Assembly (NCBI GenBank): GCA_015064395.1 | Contig: SVSH01000005.1 | Coordinates: 1-64,000 of the forward strand | Length of the DNA: 64,000 nt | Direction: 5' to 3' | DNA from: Oscillospiraceae bacterium | GTDB taxonomy: Bacteria > Bacillota > Clostridia > Oscillospirales > CAG-272 | In this document: piece by piece, positions 1-12,712 of the stretch | Numbering within the stretch: the stretch's first letter is position 1 | Layout of the letters: each line of letters opens with the position of its first letter | Program-made: the position numbers and the translations under genes | Notes under the pieces: generated by a model | The model's input: only the letters and a program-made list of their open reading frames with translations | What the model was told of the DNA's origin: nothing | Databases searched by the model: none

Positions 1-350
1 TGTAGCCGGGACAACTTCTCCTTGCCCTGTATGGGAAAGTGAGTGCGCTGTTCCATAGGTACTATCGCAAGCTCGTGGGCCCCTTCCCACTCGCTCCACA
101 ATATTAGAAATGCCACGATGTATTTTGCCTGCCGCTCGTGTTGGCAAAATTTGAAGTGCCGCATATAAAGCCCATATGTCTCTCTCTTGTTCCGCCTTGT
201 AGAGCGGCAATGCCGGGGGGTTCCCAGGGGGAACGCCTGGGCGTCTTTCTTGGCCACTTCTTGGGACGTGCCAAGAAGTGGCATCAAAAGCGGCACAGCT
301 CAGCGCGCGATGAAATCGCGCAGTATGAGCGTCCGTAGAAGCTGTCGTTA
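1..350 (+). repeat. Composite repeat E1 (modules L2-D-E-F-G), leader of metY
   Basis: TGCCGCTC/GAGCGGCA (130-209), F hairpin GCCACTTCTTGG/CCAAGAAGTGGC (253-282), G hairpin GCGCGAT/ATCGCGC then GAGCGTCCGTAGAAG. Confidence 0.9.
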
Positions 351-391
351 AAAATTTCCACCATCCTCCAACATAAAAAAGGAGACATACC

Positions 392-1687
392 ATGAGCAAT
401 CAAAACTACAAAATAGAAACCAAATGCGTTCAAGGCGGCTATACGCCCGGCAACGGTGAGCCTCGCCAGATCCCCATCATTCAAAGCACTACCTTCAAGT
501 ACGAAAGCAGTGCCGAGATGGGTAAGCTGTTCGACCTGGAGGCGTCGGGCTATTTCTACTCCCGCCTGCAGAACCCCACCAACGATTCCGTTGCGGCCAA
601 GATCTGCGAGATGGAGGGCGGTACGGCGGCTATGCTGACCTCGTCCGGTCAGGCGGCTAACTTCTTTGCCGTGTTCAACATCGCCTCGGCGGGTGACCAC
701 GTTGTGTCCTCCTCGTCCATCTACGGCGGCACGTACAACTTGTTTGCCGTCACCATGAAGCGTATGGGCATCGACTTTACCTTCGTGTCTCCCGACTGCA
801 CCGAGGAGGAGCTGGAGGCGGCCTTCCGCGACAACACCAAGGCCGTGTTTGGCGAGACCATTGCCAACCCCGCTCTGACCGTGCTGGATATCGAGAAATT
901 TGCCAAGGCGGCACACGCCCACGGCGTTCCGCTCATCGTTGATAATACCTTTGCAACTCCCGTGAATTGCCGTCCTTTTGAGTGGGGCGCGGACATCGTC
1001 ACCCACTCGACCACCAAGTATATGGACGGTCACGGCGCGGCTGTCGGCGGTTGTATTGTCGACAGTGGTAAGTTCGATTGGACGAAATATCCCGACAAGT
1101 TCGCCTGCCTCTGCACCCCTGACGAGAGCTACCACGGCGTGACCTACACCGAGCGCTTCGGCATCGAGGGCGCATACATTACCAAGGCGACTGCCCAGCT
1201 GATGCGCGACCTCGGCTCCATCCAAGCGCCGCAAAACGCCTTTATCCTCAACCTGGGTCTGGAAAGCTTGCACGTCCGCATGGCGCGCCATTGCGAAAAC
1301 GCGCTGGCAGTTGCCGAATATTTGCAGAGCGACGACCGCATCGCTTGGGTCACTTACCCCGGCCTTGAGGGCGACAAATATTACGATCTGGCACAGAAAT
1401 ATATGCCCCGCGGCACCTGCGGCGTCGTCAGCTTTGGCGTCAAGGGCGGACGCGCGGCGGCTGAGAAGTTTATGGGCAACCTCAGACTCGCGGCTATTGA
1501 AACTCACGTGGCGGATGCCCGTACCTGCTGTCTGCACCCGGCCAGTGCCACTCACCGTCAGATGAACGACGCGGAACTTTCTGCGGCAGGCGTCTCGCCT
1601 GACCTTGTGCGCTTGTCCTGCGGCATTGAAAACAGCGACGACCTGATCGCCGATATTCGCCAGGCGCTCGACGCGCTGGATGCGTGA
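392..1687 (+). CDS. metY: O-acetylhomoserine aminocarboxypropyltransferase/sulfhydrylase (Cys/Met metabolism PLP enzyme)
   Basis: 431 aa ORF; motifs SGQAAN, DNTFATP, HSTTKYMDGHG typical of OAH sulfhydrylase; SD aaaaaggag upstream. Confidence 0.93.
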   Translation: MSNQNYKIETKCVQGGYTPGNGEPRQIPIIQSTTFKYESSAEMGKLFDLEASGYFYSRLQNPTNDSVAAKICEMEGGTAAMLTSSGQAANFFAVFNIASAGDHVVSSSSIYGGTYNLFAVTMKRMGIDFTFVSPDCTEEELEAAFRDNTKAVFGETIANPALTVLDIEKFAKAAHAHGVPLIVDNTFATPVNCRPFEWGADIVTHSTTKYMDGHGAAVGGCIVDSGKFDWTKYPDKFACLCTPDESYHGVTYTERFGIEGAYITKATAQLMRDLGSIQAPQNAFILNLGLESLHVRMARHCENALAVAEYLQSDDRIAWVTYPGLEGDKYYDLAQKYMPRGTCGVVSFGVKGGRAAAEKFMGNLRLAAIETHVADARTCCLHPASATHRQMNDAELSAAGVSPDLVRLSCGIENSDDLIADIRQALDALDA

Positions 1688-1698
1688 GGTAAATCGAC

Positions 1699-2616
1699 AT
1701 GCCGATCAAAATTCCGAACGACTTGCCGGCGGTCAAGACGCTGGCTGACGAAAATATATTCGTGATGACCGAGACGCGGGCGATCACCCAGGACATCCGT
1801 CCTCTGAAGATCCTGCTTCTCAATCTCATGCCCAAAAAGATCGAGACCGAGACTCAACTCTCGCGCCTGCTCGGCAACACGCCTCTGCAGATCGACCTGG
1901 AGCTGATCAAGGTCAAGGATCACGTGTCCAAAAACACCTCGCCTGAGCATATGCTGGCGTTTTACAAGACGTTTGACGACGTCAAGCATCAGACCTTTGA
2001 CGGCATGATCATCACGGGGGCACCCGTGGAGCAGATGCCGTTTGAGCAGGTGGAGTATTGGGACGAGCTTTGCGCCATCATGGAGTGGAGTAAGACCCAC
2101 GTTCACAGCACGCTTCATATCTGCTGGGGCGCGCAGGCAGGGCTGTATTACCACTACGGCATCCATAAAGTGCCGCTACCCGAAAAGATCTCGGGTGTCT
2201 ATCCGCATCGCGTTGATTACAAACGCTCAATCCTGTTCCGCGGCTTTGACGACGTATTCATGGTGCCCCAGTCCCGCCACACGACGGTGCGGACGGAGGA
2301 CGTGCTGGCCGTGCCGGCGCTCAAGCTTCTGTCCTCGTCCGACGAAACGGGCGTGTACGTGACCGCTACCGAGGGCGGCAGACAGGTGTTCGTCACCGGA
2401 CACTCCGAGTACGACGCCGATACTCTCAAAAACGAGTACCTGCGCGATCTCGCGGCAGGACTTGATCCTATCATTCCCAAAAATTACTTTCCGAACGACG
2501 ACCCAACACAGCAACCGCTGGTAACCTGGCGCTCGCACGCAAACCTCCTCTGGTGTAACTGGCTGAACTATTTTGTTTACCAGACGACACCGTATGATAT
2601 CAGTGAGATTCAGTGA
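1699..2616 (+). CDS. metA: Homoserine O-acyltransferase (MetA family)
   Basis: 305 aa; [23 protein letters not shown] start and [15 protein letters not shown] active-site region; 12 nt after metY. Confidence 0.95.
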   Translation: MPIKIPNDLPAVKTLADENIFVMTETRAITQDIRPLKILLLNLMPKKIETETQLSRLLGNTPLQIDLELIKVKDHVSKNTSPEHMLAFYKTFDDVKHQTFDGMIITGAPVEQMPFEQVEYWDELCAIMEWSKTHVHSTLHICWGAQAGLYYHYGIHKVPLPEKISGVYPHRVDYKRSILFRGFDDVFMVPQSRHTTVRTEDVLAVPALKLLSSSDETGVYVTATEGGRQVFVTGHSEYDADTLKNEYLRDLAAGLDPIIPKNYFPNDDPTQQPLVTWRSHANLLWCNWLNYFVYQTTPYDISEIQ

Positions 2617-2634
2617 GGGGGCGTTAGGGGAACG

Positions 2635-3150
2635 AGGGGAACTTTTTTGAAAAAAAAGTTCCCCTGCCCCCTTCAAAAAACTTTATGGAGGAGGAAATAG
2701 GGCTCGCCCCGGCAACTTTTTCTATCCCTGTATGGGAAAGAACTTCGCTCTTCCACAGATACTCCCGCAAGAAGTGGGGCCCCTCCCCCTTCTTCTCCAC
2801 AATGTTAGATTTGCCTGTAGGGGCGAACTGCGTTCGCCCGCGGGCGTTCGAAGAACGCCCCTGTGGAGATTGCAACAATTTCTTGCTTTTTCCGCCTGCC
2901 GCTCGTGTTGGCAAAGGTTGAAGCACCGCGCGCCCGAAATAGATGTCTTTCTCGTTGTTCTCCTTGCAGAGCGGCAAAGGAGCGGTTTCCAAAGGCCGCA
3001 GGCCTTTGGCTGATTTTCTTTCGTCCTTTCTTTGTTCAGCGACAAAGAAAGGACATAAAAGCTGAAACAGCGAACGCGCACGAAGTGCAGTGTGAGCGTC
3101 CGGCTACGAAGTTGTATAAAATTTAGCTATACCCCCCCATCCCACCCGAA
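2635..3150 (+). repeat. Composite repeat E2 (A-L2-B-D-F-G), leader of ilvB
   Basis: A hairpin after the metA stop; B GTAGGGGCGAACTGCGTTCGCCC; D 2897-2976; F 3023-3054. Confidence 0.9.
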
Positions 3151-3164
3151 AGGAGAACCACCCC

Positions 3165-4868
3165 ATGCAAATGAACGGTGCACAAATCCTAATGGAATGC
3201 CTCAAAGAGCAAGGCGTTGACACCATCTTCGGCTACCCCGGCGGTACCATCCTCAACGTCTACGACGAGCTCTACCAGTGTGAAGGCATCCGCCATATTC
3301 TCACCGCCCATGAACAAGGCGCCGCCCATGCCGCCGACGGCTATGCCCGCAGTACCGGCCGCGTTGGCGTCTGCTTTGCCACCTCGGGCCCCGGCGCGAC
3401 CAACCTGACCACGGGTATCGCGACCGCCCATATGGACTCCTCGCCCGTCGTGTTTATTTCCTGCAACGTATCGGAAAACCTCATCGGCAAGGATTCCTTC
3501 CAGGAGGTCGATATTACGGGCATTACCATGCCCATCACCAAGAGCAATTATATGGTTCGTGACATCAATAAATTAGCCGAAACGGTGCGCGAGGCCTTTG
3601 CGGTCGCCCGCTCGGGCAGACCCGGTCCTGTGCTGATCGATATTCTCAAAAACGTCACAGCCGAGGTGACCGATTTCGAGCCGCTCCCCCGCGACCGCCA
3701 CTTCGCCGGCGGGCGTCTGGCGACGCTCAAGGAGCGTGCGGAGGAAAACTTCGAAGCCCCCCGTCCCAACGCCGATGATCTGGAGGAGATGGTCCGCCTC
3801 ATCGACGAGGCCAAAAAGCCGCTGATCATTTGCGGCGGCGGCGTCGTGCGCGGACGGGCACAGGAGGAATTCGCCGCCTTTGCCGAAAAGCTGGACGCTC
3901 CCGTGGCCATTACCCTGATGGGTGGCGGCGGTTATCCCGGAGATAGCCCTCTGTCCACCGGCATGCTGGGCATGCACGGCTCGCAGGCCTCCAACCGCGC
4001 CTGCGCCAGCTGTGACCTGCTCATCGCGGTGGGTTGCCGCTTCTCGGACCGCGTGGCCCTCAACCCCGATAATTTCGCCAAGCAGGCCAAGATCGTACAG
4101 ATCGACATTGACCGCTCCGAGATCAACAAAAACGTCAAGACGGATCACCACATCGTCGGTGACGCCGCACAGGTGCTGGACATGCTGTACGAGCGCATCC
4201 AGCGAAAGACGCACGAGGAGTGGAAGCGATACGTATTTGCCTTCCCGACCGAGACACTGTACGAGGAGGGCGGAGAATCGCTCTCGCCCCGTCAGATTTT
4301 GAATACCATCCAGAAGATGGTGCCCGAGGACACCATCGTTGCGACCGACGTCGGTCAGCATCAGATGTGGGCCATCCAGCATTTTCACTTCAACTACCCC
4401 GGTCAGCTGTTGACCTCGGGCGGCTTTGGTACGATGGGCTTTGGCCTGGGCGCGGCGATCGGCGCCAAGGCGGCCTTCCCGGAAAAGACAGTCATTCACA
4501 TCACGGGCGATGGCTCCTTCCGCATGAATTGCCAGGAGCTGGCGACCGAGCAGTATTACGATCTGCCCGTCATCACCTTCGTGTTCAACAATGGTGTTTT
4601 GGGTATGGTTCGTCAGTGGCAGACGCTCATCTATGACAAGCACTACTCCCAGACGACGCTGGACCGCGCCCCTGACTTTGTTAAGTTAGCCGAGGCGTAC
4701 GGCCTGCGCGGCGCACGCGTCTGCAACGTCGAGCAGCTGGAGGCGGCCATTCGTGATGCGCTTGCTTGGGGACACGGCTACGTCATTGACTGTACTATCA
4801 ACATGGACGAGATGGTTCGCCCCATGGTCGGCGGCGGCAGTGCCATTACCAAGTTTATCATCTGTTAA
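3165..4868 (+). CDS. ilvB: Acetolactate synthase large subunit
   Basis: 567 aa TPP enzyme; GYPGGTILNVYDEL, GDGSFRMNCQELAT motifs. Confidence 0.95.
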   Translation: MQMNGAQILMECLKEQGVDTIFGYPGGTILNVYDELYQCEGIRHILTAHEQGAAHAADGYARSTGRVGVCFATSGPGATNLTTGIATAHMDSSPVVFISCNVSENLIGKDSFQEVDITGITMPITKSNYMVRDINKLAETVREAFAVARSGRPGPVLIDILKNVTAEVTDFEPLPRDRHFAGGRLATLKERAEENFEAPRPNADDLEEMVRLIDEAKKPLIICGGGVVRGRAQEEFAAFAEKLDAPVAITLMGGGGYPGDSPLSTGMLGMHGSQASNRACASCDLLIAVGCRFSDRVALNPDNFAKQAKIVQIDIDRSEINKNVKTDHHIVGDAAQVLDMLYERIQRKTHEEWKRYVFAFPTETLYEEGGESLSPRQILNTIQKMVPEDTIVATDVGQHQMWAIQHFHFNYPGQLLTSGGFGTMGFGLGAAIGAKAAFPEKTVIHITGDGSFRMNCQELATEQYYDLPVITFVFNNGVLGMVRQWQTLIYDKHYSQTTLDRAPDFVKLAEAYGLRGARVCNVEQLEAAIRDALAWGHGYVIDCTINMDEMVRPMVGGGSAITKFIIC

Positions 4869-4880
4869 GGAGGAGTTTGT

Positions 4881-6432
<1,552 letters not shown>

Positions 6433-6439
6433 GGGGACG

Positions 6440-7085
6440 ATGTGGGGGACTTCTTGAAAGAAGTCCCCCACGCCCCCCAAGAACTTTATGGAAGGGAAAA
6501 AGGAAGCTCGCCGTGGCAACTTCTCCTAACCCTGTGTGGGGAAGAGCGCGCGTCGTTCCATAGGTACTACCGCGAGCTCATGGGACCCTACCCATTACGC
6601 TCCACAATGTTAGATTTGCCTGTAGGGGCGAACTGCGTTCGCCCGCGTGTGGTAGTTTCCCTTTGTTGCGGACCGTTCGGGAGTCTCTCCTCGCTCTGCT
6701 CGGCATAAATCCGCTTTGCGGATTTACTCCGTCCCCCCTCCCCCCATCCGCTCCACAAACACGTAGGGGCGAACTGCGTTCGCCCGCGGGCGTTCGAAGA
6801 ACGCCCCTACGAGAAAGCAAGAAACCTCGCTTTTCCCCTGCCGCGCGTGTTGACTACCTTGAAGCACCGCACGAAAGAAGGACATGTCTATCTCTTGAAG
6901 CATTTTGCAGCGCGGCAATGCCAGGGGGTTCCCAGGGGGAACGCCTGGGCGCGTTTCTTGGACACTTCTTGCCGCGTAGCAAGAAGTGTCAACAAAAACC
7001 GGTACAGATCAGCGCGAGCCAAAGGCTCGCAGTATGATCGTCCGGCTACGCAATCAGTAAAAATTTTAGCCAAACCCCATCCCAC
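6440..7085 (+). repeat. Composite repeat E3 (A-L2-B-C-B-D-E-F-G), leader of ilvD
   Basis: Two B copies flank a C segment (6660-6760); D variant TGCCGCGC/GCGCGGCA; F 6961-6990. Confidence 0.9.
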
Positions 7086-7104
7086 CACAGAAAGGAATAC
7101 ACCT

Positions 7105-8766
7105 ATGAATTCCGATCAAATCAAACGCGGCGTCGAGCGCGCCCCCAACCGCTCATTGCTCTACGCACTGGGCTATACCAAAGAAGAGCTGGAACGCCCT
7201 TTAGTCGGCATCGTCAGCTCACATAACGAGATCGTCCCGGGACATATGCACCTGGATAAGATCACCGAAGCCGTCAAGGCCGGCGTCCGCGCCGCCGGCG
7301 GCACCCCCATTATGTTCCCCGCCATCGCCGTTTGCGACGGTATCGCCATGGGACACATCGGCATGAAATATTCGCTCGTCACCCGCGACCTCATCGCGGA
7401 CTCGACCGAGGCTATGGTCATGGCGCACCGCTTCGACGGTCTGGTCATGATCCCCAACTGTGACAAAAACGTGCCCGGCCTCCTCATGGCCGCCGCGCGT
7501 CTCAATATTCCCACCATCTTCTGCTCGGGCGGCCCCATGCTGGCAGGGCATCTGAACGACGGCCGCCGCACCTGCCTCTCCCATATGTTCGAGGCGGTCG
7601 GTGCGTATCATGCGGGTAAGATGGATGAAGCAGGCGTCGAAGACTACGAGAACAACGCCTGTCCCTCCTGCGGCTCTTGCTCGGGTATGTATACCGCCAA
7701 CTCCATGAACTGCCTGACCGAGGCCATCGGTATGGCACTGCCCGGCAACGGCACGATCCCCGCGCCCCTGTCCGCCCGCATCCGCCTGGCAAAACATGCC
7801 GGCATGAAGATCATGGAGCTGATCGAAAAGAACATATGCCCCCGCGACATCATGACCCACGCCGCGTTTGAGAACGCCGAGACGGTGGATATGGCGCTGG
7901 GCTGCTCGACCAACACCATGCTGCATCTTCCCGCCATCGCCCACGAGGCAGGCTACGAGATCGACCTGGATTACTCCAATGCCATCAGCGCTCGCACTCC
8001 CAATCTGTGCCATCTCGCACCCGCGGGTGACACCTTTATGGAGGATCTCGATCGCGCCGGCGGCGTGTATGCCGTCATGAAGGAGCTGACAAAGAAGAAT
8101 TTGCTTGACCTGTCGGTCATGACCGTCACAGGCAAGACGATGGGCGAGAACCTCGAGGGTGTCATCAACCGCGATCCTTCGATCATTCGCCCGATCGACG
8201 ACTCCTATTCGCAAAACGGCGGTATCGCTGTGCTTAAGGGCAATTTGGCTCTTGACGGCTGCGTCGTCAAGCAGTCGGCCGTTGCCCCCGAGATGATGAA
8301 GCACGAGGGCCCGGCCCGCGTGTTTGATTCGGAGGAGGAGGCCATTGCCGCTATCTATGCCGGCAAGATCGTGTCGGGCGACGTGGTCGTCATTCGCTAC
8401 GAGGGCCCCAAGGGCGGTCCCGGTATGCGCGAGATGCTCAATCCCACCTCGGCCATCTGCGGCATGGGCTTGGGCGAGAGCGTGGCGCTGATCACCGACG
8501 GACGCTTCTCGGGCGCGACCCGCGGCGCGGCCATCGGTCACGTTAGCCCCGAAGCCGCGGCAGGCGGTAACATCGCCCTGGTGCAGGACGGCGACGTCAT
8601 TGCCATTGATATTCCGAATTGCTCGGTTGAACTGAAGGTCTCGGACGATGAGCTTGCAGCTCGCCGCGCCGCTTGGACCTGCCCCGAACCCAAAGCCAAA
8701 ACCGGCTACCTCGCCCGCTACGCAAAGCTGGTATCGTCTGCCGACAAGGGCGCGGTATTGGCGTGA
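7105..8766 (+). CDS. ilvD: Dihydroxy-acid dehydratase
   Basis: Start [23 protein letters not shown] at 7105 after gaaagga; the longer ORF from 6847 reads through repeat DNA. Confidence 0.95.
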   Translation: MNSDQIKRGVERAPNRSLLYALGYTKEELERPLVGIVSSHNEIVPGHMHLDKITEAVKAGVRAAGGTPIMFPAIAVCDGIAMGHIGMKYSLVTRDLIADSTEAMVMAHRFDGLVMIPNCDKNVPGLLMAAARLNIPTIFCSGGPMLAGHLNDGRRTCLSHMFEAVGAYHAGKMDEAGVEDYENNACPSCGSCSGMYTANSMNCLTEAIGMALPGNGTIPAPLSARIRLAKHAGMKIMELIEKNICPRDIMTHAAFENAETVDMALGCSTNTMLHLPAIAHEAGYEIDLDYSNAISARTPNLCHLAPAGDTFMEDLDRAGGVYAVMKELTKKNLLDLSVMTVTGKTMGENLEGVINRDPSIIRPIDDSYSQNGGIAVLKGNLALDGCVVKQSAVAPEMMKHEGPARVFDSEEEAIAAIYAGKIVSGDVVVIRYEGPKGGPGMREMLNPTSAICGMGLGESVALITDGRFSGATRGAAIGHVSPEAAAGGNIALVQDGDVIAIDIPNCSVELKVSDDELAARRAAWTCPEPKAKTGYLARYAKLVSSADKGAVLA

Positions 8767-8794
8767 GGAGCAGGAAGTGTAGCGGAGATTCTTG

Positions 8795-9185
8795 CATCTT
8801 CTCTTTTTGACGCTCACACTGTGCTTCGCACGCGCTCGCTGTGCTGAATTTTATGCCCTTTCTTTGTTGTTCCACAAAGAAAGGGCGAAAGAAAGGGAAC
8901 TCGGACGTTCCCTCCGAGGCCTCCCTGCGATTGCCGCTCTGCAAAGAGGGCAGAGGGGAAAGACATAAATGCCTCTTATCCATCTTTCGCCGTGTAGCCA
9001 ACACGAGCGGCAGGCGATGAAAGCAAGAGGTCTTGCGGGTTTCTTAAGGGCATTAGGCCCTTAAGTCCGCTTTCTTGGTTCGTTCTTTCTCGGATGAGAA
9101 AGAATGAACATCTAAAAACGGCACAGATCAGCGCGAGCCAAAGGCTCGCAGTATGATCGTCCGTAGGAGAATTTTTTCAATATCC
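8795..9185. repeat. Composite repeat E4, mirrored type, leader of ilvA
   Basis: Inverted F 8855-8886, D, ATTAG hairpin 9044-9064, direct F 9078-9109, G. Confidence 0.9.
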
Positions 9186-9223
9186 AGTCATTCGAAAATT
9201 CACGAAAAAAGAAGGAGTCCCTT

Positions 9224-10420
9224 ATGCTGACCCTCGATAAGATCTACCAAGCCGCCTTTGTTCTCAAGCAGGTCGCGCGCAAGACCGACCTGATCTATGC
9301 AGAGAAGCTGTCGGGCGACAATGATATCTACTTAAAAACCGAAAACCTGCAGGTGACGGGCAGCTTCAAGCTGCGCGGCGCCTACTATAAGATCAGCCAG
9401 CTGACCGAGGAACAGAAGGCGGCGGGCATCATTGCCTGCAGCGCGGGCAACCACGCCCAGGGCGTCGCGCTGGCTTCCTCCCATATGGGCATCAAGAGTG
9501 TCATCTGTATGCCCGATGGCGCCCCCATTTCCAAGGTCGAGGCCACCCGTGCGCTGGGCGCAGAGGTGTGCCTGGTGCCCGGCGCCTACGACGATGCCTA
9601 CGCGCACGCGTGTGAACTGGAACAGCAAACACACGCTACCTTCATCCACCCGTTTGACGATGAAGACGTGATCGCAGGTCAGGCAACCATGGGTCTTGAA
9701 ATTTTGGATCAGCTGGACGAGCTGGATGCCGTGGTCGTTCCGATCGGCGGCGGTGGGCTGATCGCCGGCGTGGCCTATGTCATTAAAATGCTGCGCCCCG
9801 AGGTCAAGGTGTATGGCGTTCAAGCGGAAAGGGCCGCGGCCATGTTCCAAAGCCGCCGGGAGGGAAGAACCATCACGCTGGATCGGGTCGCTACCTTTGC
9901 CGACGGTATCGCGGTGCGTCACCCGGGAGAGCTGACCTTCTCGCTGATCGAGCAGTACGTGGACGACATTGTGACCGTCACCGAGGACGAGATCGCAACG
10001 GCTATCCTTGCCTTGATCGAAAAGCAAAAGCTGATCGCCGAGGGTGCGGGAGCCGTCAGCGTGGCGGCCGCTATGTTTGGCAAGCTGCCTGTCCATGGCA
10101 AGCGCGTCGTTTGCCTGGTGTCGGGCGGCAACATCGACGTTAATATTTTGTCCCGCGTCATCACCCGAGGTCTGACCAAGAGCGGACGCAATGCCACGCT
10201 CCAGATCGCACTGGAGGATAAGCCGGGGCAGCTCGAGGGCGTCAGCCGAATCATTGCACAGTGCGGCGGTAACGTCGTCAGCGTTCACCACGAACGAACC
10301 GACGCCAGCATGCCCATCTCCGGATGCTATTTGAGGGTTGGCCTGGAAACGCGTGACTTCGCTCAGATCGAAGAAATCAAGGCCGCGCTCACCGAGGCCG
10401 GATTCCGCTTGATACCGTAA
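9224..10420 (+). CDS. ilvA: Threonine ammonia-lyase (threonine dehydratase with ACT domain)
   Basis: 398 aa; KTENLQVTGSFKLRGAYYKI, GGGGLIAG; C-terminal ACT region. Confidence 0.92.
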   Translation: MLTLDKIYQAAFVLKQVARKTDLIYAEKLSGDNDIYLKTENLQVTGSFKLRGAYYKISQLTEEQKAAGIIACSAGNHAQGVALASSHMGIKSVICMPDGAPISKVEATRALGAEVCLVPGAYDDAYAHACELEQQTHATFIHPFDDEDVIAGQATMGLEILDQLDELDAVVVPIGGGGLIAGVAYVIKMLRPEVKVYGVQAERAAAMFQSRREGRTITLDRVATFADGIAVRHPGELTFSLIEQYVDDIVTVTEDEIATAILALIEKQKLIAEGAGAVSVAAAMFGKLPVHGKRVVCLVSGGNIDVNILSRVITRGLTKSGRNATLQIALEDKPGQLEGVSRIIAQCGGNVVSVHHERTDASMPISGCYLRVGLETRDFAQIEEIKAALTEAGFRLIP

Positions 10421-10531
10421 AAATGCAAAACGGCAGCAGACACGCATGCTTTTTTACCTGCTGCCTCGTAGGAAAATTGCTGAAAGCTTAGATACGTCTC
10501 TCAAAAAATTCTCCGAAAGGATACAACCGAT

Positions 10532-10906
10532 ATGAAACAAATTTCCACAACCAACGCCCCTGCCGCCATCGGCCCTTATTCCCAGGCACTGAGTGCAGGC
10601 AATCTCACCTTTGTTTCAGGACAGATCCCGGTCGATCCCGCAACGGGCCTGATGGCAGACACCATCGAGGAGCAGGCAACGCAAGCCCTGACCAACCTCA
10701 AAAACGTCCTTGCCGCGGCAGGACTTGACATGAGCAACGTGATCAAAACTGCCGTTTTCCTGGCCGATCTTGGCGATTTTCCCGTGGTCAACCGCATCTA
10801 CGAGAGCTTTTTTGAAGCTCCCTATCCTGCGCGCAGCTGTGTGCAGGTCGCTGGTATTCCCAAGGGCGCATTGGTCGAGATCGAATGTATTGCGATCAAG
10901 GAATAA
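10532..10906 (+). CDS. ridA: RidA family enamine/imine deaminase
   Basis: 124 aa; NAPAAIGPYSQA and YPARSCVQVAGIPKGALVEIECIA signatures. Confidence 0.95.
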   Translation: MKQISTTNAPAAIGPYSQALSAGNLTFVSGQIPVDPATGLMADTIEEQATQALTNLKNVLAAAGLDMSNVIKTAVFLADLGDFPVVNRIYESFFEAPYPARSCVQVAGIPKGALVEIECIAIKE

Positions 10907-10914
10907 CCGTATGT

Positions 10915-10947
10915 TGCCCCGCCCACTCGGCGGGGCACTGCCTTTTT
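10915..10947 (+). terminator. Rho-independent terminator after ridA
   Basis: TGCCCCGCCcactcGGCGGGGCA followed by ctgccttttt. Confidence 0.7.
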
Positions 10948-10983
10948 CGGATCTGATTTGAATTTGAAAGAAAGTCACCATAT

Positions 10984-11775
10984 ATGAAAATCATCGATTT
11001 CCACACGCACGTGTATCCCGACCGTCTGGCAGACAAGGCGACACGGGCAACGTGTGATTTTTACGGACTGGATACCGACCAGACGGGTTCAGTCGAGACG
11101 TTATTGCAAAAGGGGCAGGCGGCCGGCATTGACCGCTTTGTTTTGCTGCCCGTAGCGGTGCATCCGAAGGGTGTGCGCCACGTCAATGAATTTATTGTAG
11201 AGCAGGTCCGGGAGCACCCGGAGTTTTGCGGCTTTGGCACCGTTCATCCCGACATGGAGGATATGGCGAAAGAGATCGACTACATTCGGTCGTCCGGTCT
11301 CCTTGGTGTGAAATTGCACCCCGATATGCAAGAGATCAACACGGATGACGAGCGGCTATTTCCGTTGTACGAGTGCTTGCGGGTGCTCGGGATGCCGCTG
11401 TTTGTCCATTGCGGTGACGAGCACCGTGACTTTTCCCACCCGCGGCGGTTGCGTCGGGTGCTTGACCGTTTCCCGGGTCTGACGGTAATTGCGGCGCACC
11501 TGGGCGGCTGGTCGAAATGGGAGGAAGCGCTTGCGTGTCTGCAGGACACCGACTGCTATTTGGATATCTCCAGTTGTATGATGTTTATGCCGCCCGAGCG
11601 GGTCGTGGCGTACGTTCGAGCCTTTGGCGCGCACCGAGTGCTGTTTGGCACGGATTTTCCTATATGGGATCCGGTGACGGAGGTTAGATCGTTGATGGCG
11701 CTGCCGCTGACGGACGACGAGAAGGAGCAGGTTTTTTACCGCAATGCGGGGAGGATTATAGGAGGGGATATCTAA
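10984..11775 (+). CDS. Amidohydrolase family protein (TIM-barrel metal-dependent hydrolase)
   Basis: 263 aa; IDFHTHVYPD, HCGDEH, LFGTDFPIWDP motifs. Confidence 0.88.
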   Translation: MKIIDFHTHVYPDRLADKATRATCDFYGLDTDQTGSVETLLQKGQAAGIDRFVLLPVAVHPKGVRHVNEFIVEQVREHPEFCGFGTVHPDMEDMAKEIDYIRSSGLLGVKLHPDMQEINTDDERLFPLYECLRVLGMPLFVHCGDEHRDFSHPRRLRRVLDRFPGLTVIAAHLGGWSKWEEALACLQDTDCYLDISSCMMFMPPERVVAYVRAFGAHRVLFGTDFPIWDPVTEVRSLMALPLTDDEKEQVFYRNAGRIIGGDI

Positions 11776-11779
11776 AATC

Positions 11780-12310
11780 CAAACAACTTCTTCTACGGAC
11801 GCGCATACTGCTCCGCGCTGCGCTGTGCCGGTATAGATGTTCATTCTTTGCCGCGCGGCAAAGAACGAACCAAGAAAACGCGCCCAGGCGTTCCCCCTGG
11901 GAACCCCCGGCATTGCCGCTCTACACAGAAAATCAAGAGAGATCACATAAACGCTTTTTGTGCTGTGCCTCAAATTTTGCCACCACGAGCGGCAGGCGGA
12001 GAAAGCAAGGTGTTTTGCCTTTGAGTGAGCGCGGTCTTTCTTTAAGCCGCGCTCGCAAAATTTGAAGACGCAGACTTTTGCGTCGTGTTGCGCGGAGCGA
12101 GAGCGTAGCGCTCACAAAGACGCACTGCGGGAATCCAAAGGGCATTAGGCCCTTTGGTTCCTTTCTTGGCTACTTCTTGGGGAATGCCAAGAAGTAGCGT
12201 AAAAAAGAAAACCGCGAGCGCGCGAAGCCGGGCGAGCGTCTGGCTACGTAGAAAGCAAAAACTCTTGTCCCACACAAACGCCCGGCTCCGCACTCCGTAA
12301 AAAATTTAAC
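11780..12310. repeat. Composite repeat E5, mirrored type with H module
   Basis: Inverted F 11839-11870; H hairpins 12029-12110; ATTAG hairpin 12135-12157; F 12169-12198. Confidence 0.9.
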
Positions 12311-12339
12311 CATCCCCCAAAAAACTTTCCCTCAACCTA

Positions 12340-12368
12340 TTGACTTTAGCGCTTTACTATGCTAAAAT
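12340..12368 (+). promoter_or_regulatory. Promoter with embedded inverted-repeat operator upstream of the yerC-his operon
   Basis: TTGACT (12340-12345), 17 nt spacer, TAAAAT (12363-12368); TTTAGC-N10-GCTAAA inverted repeat at 12345-12366. Confidence 0.7.
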
Positions 12369-12405
12369 GATACAACATTCTTGCAAAAAAGGGAGAACAC
12401 CATCC

Positions 12406-12708
12406 ATGACGCAAAAGCCCCTGAACGATCAAGCCTGCCGGGCGCTCTTTGAAGCCATCCTGAAATTGGAAAACCAAGACGAATGTCGCGTCTTTTTCGA
12501 GGATATATGCACCATCAAGGAGCTGCAGGACCTTTCCCAGCGCTATCTCGTGGCGCAAATGCTCAACGAGGGCAAAAACTACCAGGAGATCTGCCGCGCG
12601 ACGGGCGCCAGCACCGCCACCATCTGCCGCGTCAATAAATGCCTGACCTACGGCGAGGGCTACCGCATCGTGCTGGATAAAACGGCCGCTGATCAACAAG
12701 GAGAATAA
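12406..12708 (+). CDS. yerC: YerC/YecD family TrpR-like DNA-binding protein
   Basis: ~100 aa; IKELQDLSQRYLVAQMLNEGKNYQEICRATGASTATICRVNKCL HTH; heads the his operon. Confidence 0.88.
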   Translation: MTQKPLNDQACRALFEAILKLENQDECRVFFEDICTIKELQDLSQRYLVAQMLNEGKNYQEICRATGASTATICRVNKCLTYGEGYRIVLDKTAADQQGE

Positions 12709-12712
12709 CCAT

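Noticed and set aside
7219-8817. 532 aa minus-strand ORF antisense to ilvD
   Set aside because: Mirror frame of a conserved gene; no RBS or recognisable motif.
9020-9165. Possible CRISPR array or tandem direct repeats in intergenic DNA
   Set aside because: Repeats are dispersed, inverted and of unequal spacing; no uniform direct repeat/spacer pattern and no cas genes.
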